Shown here: positions 57,438-64,000 of the stretch, piece by piece | Layout: each line of letters begins with the position of its first letter | Numbering within the stretch: position 1 is the first letter of the stretch | DNA from: Gordionus sp. m RMFG-2023 | Lineage: Eukaryota > Nematomorpha > Gordioida > Chordodea > Parachordodidae | NCBI RefSeq assembly: GCF_954871325.1 | Contig: NC_088775.1 | Span: 28,311,561-28,375,560 of the forward strand | Direction of reading: 5' to 3' | DNA: 64,000 nt | Program-made: the position numbers and the translations under genes | Notes under the pieces: model-generated | The model's input: only the letters and a program-made list of their open reading frames with translations | What the model was told of the DNA's origin: nothing | Database searches by the model: none

Positions 57438-57614
57438 AGATAACTAGCTGATTTACAATTTTTATATATAATATATAGTATTTAACCGCTCCTTTAATTT
57501 TCATTTTTTTAGAAGGTACACGAAACAAAATTTTCATTTTTTTAGAAGGTACATGAAAAGGTTATAGGCTATGGTAAATTTTTTGATTTAATTACTATTT
57601 TATTATATTTTTAG

Positions 57615-57716
57615 ATTCCTGCACAAGATACCTTTCAACAAAAAGATGCTGAAAATCAACAATCAAATTGTAGTACTGAAAATCAAGAGCAATATATTAT
57701 TGTTTCAACATTAACA
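57615..57716 (+). CDS. Exon-like segment carried by Helitron 2
   Basis: An acceptor (TTATATTTTTAG) and a GTAAAT donor enclose 102 bp that are open in phase 0: IPAQDTFQQKDAENQQ, then STENQEQYIIVSTLT. The Gln/Glu-rich reading is unlike translation of random AT-rich DNA. Helitrons are known to pick up host exons; here the donor gene is not recognised. An ATG-led stretch with a donor-like end follows at 58901-58952 (MVTNAYLLESDNRQALR). Whether either is expressed is unknown. Confidence 0.4.
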
Positions 57717-58188
57717 GTAAATTTTTATAATTTTTACATATAACAGTTACTTAGATTTTTCATGAAGGCTAAAATAATATACAAAAATAAATTATTAAAT
57801 AGTTTGAATATTAACTTATAAACACTGAAAAGTTAATCTAGATATTGTAAAGAAGTCAATAAAATAGACCTTCATGGCAGCTAAAATTAAAAAATAATAC
57901 CAATTTTAAATTATAAACACTAAAAAGCTATGCATAACTTATTTTTGTAAATTATCTTTTTTAGCACCCATAGAAGAAAAATCCAAGGAACTGTTGTATG
58001 TTATAATAATGACTGTCTAAATTTGAAAGTTAATCTTTTAAAAAATCTAGATATGGTAAAGAAGGCAATAAAACAGACCTTCATGGCAGCTAAAATTAAA
58101 AAATAATACCTATTTTGAATTTTAAATTATAAACACTAAAAGCTTATATCAGGACGTGTTAAATTCTGCCCCTACAAATTAATTCATC

Positions 58189-58763
58189 TAAAACGATACC
58201 ACATCGAGCAAAACCATCAAAACACGACCATCTTCATCAGTAAATTCTATTTTGCACTTTCAATTTACACGCTTTATTTCAAGTTAATTACGGCAAACTA
58301 CGAGCAAGGAAATCACATCATCAAAATACCACATCGAGAAAAACCATCAAAGACACGACCATCATCAGTAAATTCTATTTTGTACTTTCAATTTACACGC
58401 TTTATTTTAGGTTATTTACGGCAAACTACGAGCAAGGAAATCACATCATCATCAAAATACCACATCGAACAAAACCATCAACGATACCATCATCAGTAAA
58501 TTCTATTTTATACTTTCAATTACACGCTTTATTTCAGGTTATTTACGGCAAACTACGAGCAAGGAAATTACATCATCATCAAAATAACACATCGAGCAAA
58601 ATCATCAAAGACACGACCATCATCATCAGTAAATTCTATTTTGTACTTTCAATTTACACGCTTTATTTCAGGTTATTTACGGCAAACTACGAGCAAGGAA
58701 ACCACATCATCACCAAAATACCACATCGAGCAAAACCATCAAAGACATGACAACAACATTTTC
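58189..58763. repeat. Minisatellite, about 4.4 units of 126-133 bp, in Helitron 2
   Basis: Units begin at about 58189, 58322, 58455, 58581 and 58715. Each has taccacatcgagcaaaacc, cagtaaattctattttgtac, tttacacgctttattt and ggcaaactacgagcaaggaa. Units differ by small (ATC)n length changes and a few substitutions. Confidence 0.95.
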
Positions 58764-59877
58764 AAATAAAAGGCAACATACGGTGATATACCCGAGGCTA
58801 ATTCTTAAAAATATTAGATTACTCTCAATTTTTAGAATATCATCTCCTTTTTTAGTAAAATTTTTGTTATTATAAATTTACTATATTATATTTTTTTAAT
58901 ATGGTTACAAATGCTTATTTGTTGGAATCCGATAATCGTCAAGCCTTGAGGTATATACAATTATTATATTTTCTTATAATTCATATCATTGTTCTTTTTT
59001 TTCTATTTCTTCCTTCTTTTATTTATTCTTCTTTTCATCTCTTTGCTCCCCTAAAATCCATCTCCTACCTTCACGCGGTGGGGAGTCAACAACAATGCTG
59101 ACTAACAGGAGCTCTGGTGGATAATGTTAGTATTTGGGGTGTTAATAAGAAACATTTTTTCCATGTAAAAACTTAATTATTGAATAATCATAAAATATAA
59201 AAATTACTGATTCGTCCTTCAAGAAAGGTAAAATAATTATTCATTCATCATTGAAAAGAAGAAATTTCTGATTCCCCGTCATTCTTGACGGGTTATCTAG
59301 TAATATATATAATGTAGTAAGTGTGTAAATTAGAATATCAGCAGCATAACCCTAAACCTAATAAATAATCGCACATTTGGTGTAGATGATAGTAATATAT
59401 AATTCAATTATATAAAAATAGCTTTAAGGGCGTATTCTGGTTCGACGTATTACAAACAGCCGACTGTTTAACCGGCTATAAAGTTCTGTTTAAACATCCA
59501 AAAAAGTAAGAGAAAAAAAACAAATCAAAATAGAAAACGAGATAAAAAAATTCGAAAAATATATTATCACAACACATAAAACAAACCAAAATAGGGTATC
59601 CTAGTTCAAAAGCAGTTTTGCCTCAGCTAAATAGAAATAAGTATCAAAAATAAGTCGAACCACCATAAATACTTTTATTTATCATATAAATTATGACTAT
59701 TAAAAACTCAAATTATTTATTACTTCTAATCAACATTTTTAAAGCATTGTATGATTGATTTTTAAAACTAAGGTATAATCATTATCTTCTTCTATTGAAG
59801 AATCAATTGGCACATTAGTCTCCCCATTATGTCTAAATAATGAATACTTGGCTTATTAATATGTGTATCTCTTTTTC

Positions 59878-60042
59878 TGTGTGGGTAACAAGGGAGGAGA
59901 CAAGGGGAAATCCCCCCCCTTCGAAAATTTGCTTACGCAAAGATATACAATAAGAGGACCTAAAGATTTCCAACAATATTTATGAGAAATCTACCTAATA
60001 GTACCCCCCCCCTCCACCAAAAAATCCTGGATACGCCTGTGG
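59878..60042. repeat. Short hAT-like MITE, CAGGCG family
   Basis: The left part gggtaacaagggaggag...ccccccccttcgaaaatttg and the right part ccaccaaaaaatcctggata, then cgcctgtgg, match the two ends of 21642-22749. Boundaries and target duplication are unclear. Confidence 0.5.
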
Positions 60043-60049
60043 TTATTTA

Positions 60050-63000
60050 TTTGTATGCCTATCCAGATATAGACCTTTATTATATAATCTCGATAGTTTT
60101 ATGTTATTTTGACTTTTAATTACATGGCGAAAACCGGGGTAGGTTAGGTATACATGAGAACATCAGTTCACTTTCTTTCTGTGCCTTTAGAAAATATCGA
60201 GAAGTGGAGTTATATCGTTTCTGTATTAGAGCGATTTAGCAAATTTAATTTTCTATAAATACATTAACTAATCATCTTTATTTTTATAATTTTTATAAAT
60301 TTATTTTAGTAAAATATTTGACCAATAAATATACATTTTATATTTAGCTTTTTTAGACAAATGGTATTTTTTTCAATCTAGTTAACATTTATAAGCACAT
60401 ATATTTTTGAAAAATGTCATTATATAATTGAAAAGGACAGTATTCATAACGAGTTTAAAATTATAAATCTAATGATATCATTCATAAACCAATAAAATAG
60501 GGGAAATCGGGACACGTTAAATATTGGGAAATAGTAGCCCATTCCTATTACAATTAGTTATCATTTAAAAGGCTGGAAATTTAAGTCGAAATTATTTTAA
60601 TTTTTATAGTTGAAAATGTGTTTTAGCTAACAAAGGTAACAAAAAATAATGTCAAACTTTATCATTTAGATTAATAAATAAAGGTTTTAAAATCTTAATA
60701 AATAAATTTTAGGAAATATGAAACCCTATTTATTTAGGCTGATAATTTTTCAGAATCACATAATTCATAAATTTACATGATTCAGAATGATATTTAAAGT
60801 TAGTGGGATAGGTTATGGTTGGTCATAGGATAGTGGGTCTTATAAATTAATACATGTTTATTATTATGATTATAAAAAATGCAAAGAATTTTCAATTAAT
60901 ATTTATCAATCTAGAAATAAAAATATTTAATTACTTTAAATAGATGAGATACTTTATTTATATAACAAATTTCACAAATTTTTCATTTACGAATTATAAT
61001 TAAAAATATATATATAAAAACTAATAATATATTAAAAATGAATTAAAAAATATGTATTTATTTTAATTTTTTTTAAAACTTCCTAAAATTTCTTTAAATC
61101 TTTCAATTCAATTTAATTTACTTAATTATCGCATATCAGGATAGGATATTATCAATAAATTAATTTATTGCTTCTAGTATTATAAAAATATGAAAAAAAA
61201 ATTTAATTTTATAATTAGACCTCTATTTTATGTGTTTGACCACCTACCACATATAGGTGCAACGTACCCAGAGTATAGCATGGCTGGGCCAAAAAATATG
61301 GTATTTTCAGATTCGATTTTCTAAAAAAGTATTAAAAAAATATATAATCACTATTTCAAATAGCCTATACATTTAGGATTCAGAAGATGTTTTATATATT
61401 TAGAATAGTCTAATATTATTGAATTTAATTAGATTTGAACGAATCAACCATACTGGTCTTCCCTACTTAATATAGTGCATTCTCTGCAATGAAATAATAA
61501 AAATGTCAAAGAGTTCTTCGGAAACTCAAATTGCTTCCTAATCCGAACTTTGCAATTGCATAGATTGTAGAATTTTAAAAAAAACGGATGCACGCCTACT
61601 TCTTAACTGATCTTTATCTTCTAGCTCTAGAAAATATCCAAGAAGGATGAGAGAAGAATTTTTTGAACACATATTATATTGATGGGGAATTATAACTATT
61701 GTGTATGAGATAATGATAATAATCCTGACTATTTTCTATTAGCACCTGAAATAATTTATCATAGCAAATACCAACTTGGATAAAACTAAATATAAATATG
61801 GTATCAGGAAGTTCTATTTTGACAAAATATTACTAGGCCTAGGGTTGATTTACAATAGATTAGTGGAATAAAAGGACGGCAAAAAGCAATTGCCTTTAAA
61901 TATTTAATCGTTATAGCAAAGTATCTCAGATTTGTTAAAAAGATATCATTTAAATAGTGTTTTTTTTGTAAACCTTAGGTCATCAAGGCAAGGTGTTAGG
62001 ATGGGAGAAATGGCAAAAATAATATATAATTTAGTTTTAGCATCGATACAGATTTTAATAAATTAATTTTAAATTAGCAACGTCAACATGGTTTGATATT
62101 GTTCATTTATTAAATTAAATATAAATTTATATTTGTTAAAAATAATAAATGCTAATTTTTGTGACTAGTCAAATACAAAAAAAACAACTTCCCAACTAAA
62201 AAATTAAAATCAAGGTAGAGGAGAATCGGTTTATTCAGTTTTAAGAAAATAAATTTCCAGCTTTCTATAAGGATATCTGACTAAGGCCACAAGTGTTGCT
62301 CGCGCCTGTGGCATTCTCGCCGTATAATTGTTTTAATTAAAAATGAAAAATGAAAAAGGATTTTAATACTAAAATGAGTTTAAAAAAAGAGGCTAGTTAA
62401 AACAAAAGTAAAAGTGCAAAAATTCGGGGAAATTTCCCTGTTGTGCTGAATGGACACATTTTAGTTTTGTTATTAATGAGGCTTTGTACATATGTCGTCA
62501 TTGCATATGTATACTAATTTTTCTTAATGTGTAATTTTTATGATGATTTGTTCAATTAAAATAAAATATTTTATATTTCAAAAATTAATTTTTGCCATTT
62601 TTTTCCATATGGTTTCCGAAATTACCCCAGGTCGTTGGCAAATAGCAAAAAGCATTGACTTTTATTAACTCTTAAATAGAGATCAAGGTAGGTAATTAGG
62701 TCTAATCTTTTTTGTTTTGTAGCCTAAGAGCAAAAATCGTGATCCTTACCCAGTCTCCCATTTCCCGCATTTTTTTGATCAATTTAAACTTTAGACTCCC
62801 CATACGGATAATTAGATAATTACAGAATTTATGGAAAATATAAGATATTCTCAGATATGTTTTAACAAATTTTTGCAAGAGTTTTCTAAAAGCTAATTAA
62901 AAATTTGGGGAAATTTTACCACCCTTAAATTTTCGTGAAATTGGAAAAGGTAGAAAAATATTAGGGAGAGGGGGTAAGGTTATGATTTCAACATAAATCG

Positions 63001-63630
63001 ATATGAAATATACAAAAATAATTATTATTTATTTTATTAATTTATATCATTTGCCTCATCATTTATTTATTTTTAAGATTCCGTAATTTTTTTTTCCTCT
63101 TAAGCCTTTTAATGTCTCTCTTTTTTAATTTCCTTGTTGTTCTCCCAACACCTCACTCTCTTGTATACCCCTTTCCAGTATAAAGGCTTATTTTAACAAA
63201 ACAAAAAAGAAGCCATATGACTGCCAGTATTAAATATTAGCGTACAATATAAAAGTTTTAAACATCAATATATTGACATAATTTCCAAAAACAAATATAT
63301 ATGTAATACTATAACTAGGATAGGTTATTTACTATATATATTAAATTATTGATTCAAATAAAGATTCATAAATATTTAAAAAAAATTCAATAAAATATAT
63401 TTTAGATTTAAAAAGGGAAGACGAAAAATTTGTCAGAATTTTAAGATATATTTATTACGAATGAAAAAAAAAGAAACAAGAGAAATGACATTTTTATTCT
63501 TATTTTTATTTTTATTATTATTATTATAAATATAATTTATTTTACATTTCTCTTTTTTAGAATATACTTTTAGAAAAATATAAACTTTATTGATTATTTT
63601 ACTATTTGCCTTTTGGAAAAAAACGAAAAT
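60050..63630. other. AT-rich sequence with no supported features
   Basis: At 60498 a left end like those of the TA-inserting elements (taggggaaatcgggacacg) appears without a matching right end. The rest holds poly-A/T tracts and a TTA/TTTTTA microsatellite at about 63493-63535. Confidence 0.35.
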
Positions 63631-63639
63631 TTGTTTTTA

Positions 63640-63875
63640 GGACAGTGAAACTTATCAAAGAAGAAATTCCTTGTAATTAGAAGCAATCGTAAATTGATTA
63701 TCCTCGTAATATGCATTAAATGTTCCCTTAATATTTGGTTGAATTCGTAAAATCGGATCACTAATATAACAAATTATATTCAGGAAATGTCTTCCCTAAG
63801 CCTTTCAAATATCTAGAGCCTTAGAATCATTTGATGCAGAGCAGATATAGTCGATGTCCTGTGAATGAATACATT
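63640..63875 (-). pseudogene. Coding-like patch at the right edge, unidentified
   Basis: On the minus strand one frame reads DIDYICSASNDSKALDI after CATTCACAG, then, past two stop codons, NIICYISDPILRIQPN and YYEDNQFTIASNYKEFLL before a stop at about 63655. Composition suggests a former protein. Family unknown. Confidence 0.35.
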
Positions 63876-64000
63876 TAAATTATACAGGCTTTAATTTATA
63901 CGATAAAGATAATTTATGCTAACTAATAAATGAAGCCCTTCGTTTTAACTAATTCATTTTTAGAGAGAAAAAAAGTAGGAAGCCAATTTTTTTGAAAAAG

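Larger units (their letters stand above)
56953..59300 (+). mobile_element. Helitron, non-autonomous, 2348 bp, copy 2, with exon-like insert and minisatellites
   Basis: It starts TCTATAATATATATATATAA after A and ends with cccgtcattcttgacggg, ttat, CTAG, then T. The 5' 200 bp match copy 1 (gtcacactttataatatata, aatcgggcaagaa). Inside are a 37-bp tandem repeat (57329-57437), a two-copy repeat (57827-57930 and 58025-58145), an exon-like segment (57615-57716), and a minisatellite of 126-133 bp units (58189-58763). No Rep/helicase is visible, so movement would depend on an autonomous copy elsewhere. Confidence 0.92.

Noticed and set aside
1-64000. LTR retrotransposons, Polintons or other virus-like elements
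   Set aside because: I looked for protease, integrase, capsid or envelope-like stretches and long direct terminal repeats and saw none; every coding remnant I could name is hAT, LINE or host.
1-64000. CRISPR arrays, bacterial operons, ribosome binding sites or terminators
   Set aside because: The window is eukaryotic (spliced genes, animal transposons); no direct-repeat/spacer pattern is present.

Overview
This is a very AT-rich animal nuclear sequence. It holds spliced metazoan genes, Helitrons, hAT and Tc1/mariner-type transposons, an RTE-like LINE and tRNA-derived repeats. Intron sizes are sharply bimodal, with a cluster of 38-43 nt introns beside introns of 6-11 kb. I cannot name the species; a small-intron, AT-rich invertebrate such as a flatworm would fit, but that is a guess.

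Two host genes can be read with confidence, both on the minus strand. The first is a quiescin sulfhydryl oxidase (QSOX). It runs from an ATG at 35196 leftward to at least 6065 and continues past the last exon I could find. Five exons sit within 870 bp (35196-34327), and three more are scattered at 23.4 kb, 13.0 kb and 6.2 kb. Every exon junction keeps phase. The encoded order is signal peptide, CGHC thioredoxin domain, second thioredoxin-like domain, helical linker, and the start of the Erv/ALR FAD domain. The second gene is an Lhx3/4 (lim3) LIM-homeobox gene: LIM1 (54793-54616), LIM2 (54234-54032), split homeodomain (51588-51460 and 50968-50624), and a C-terminal exon at 42898-42420. A further candidate terminal exon lies at 40695-40427. 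Its first coding exon was not found.

The rest is mostly transposon. 0.9-3.5 kb: ZMYM/TTF-type hAT. 6.7-7.7 kb: two hAT MITEs. 10.3 kb: a GGCCCGG-rich MITE. 16.4-19.0 kb: hAT with a second hAT nested in it. 19.4-21.3 kb: a GGCCCGG element hosting two TA-inserting MITEs. 21.6-22.7 kb: a hAT hosting a GGCCCGG MITE. 26.0-28.0 kb: MITEs and a hAT remnant. 28.5-33.4 kb: a hAT hosting an RTE-like LINE, which hosts an 852-bp element that holds a Helitron end. 37.0-39.1 kb: a hAT set inside a decayed coding-like locus. 42.9-43.8 kb: a TA-inserting element touching the Lhx3/4 splice acceptor. 44.2-46.4 and 57.0-59.3 kb: two full-length Helitrons of one family, the second with an exon-like insert and minisatellites. 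47.7-50.2 kb: hAT pieces with a nested MITE. Several decayed coding-like patches (8.3-9.1, 24.0-24.7, 36.2-39.2 and 63.6-63.9 kb) could not be identified. I see no LTR retrotransposon or other virus-like element.
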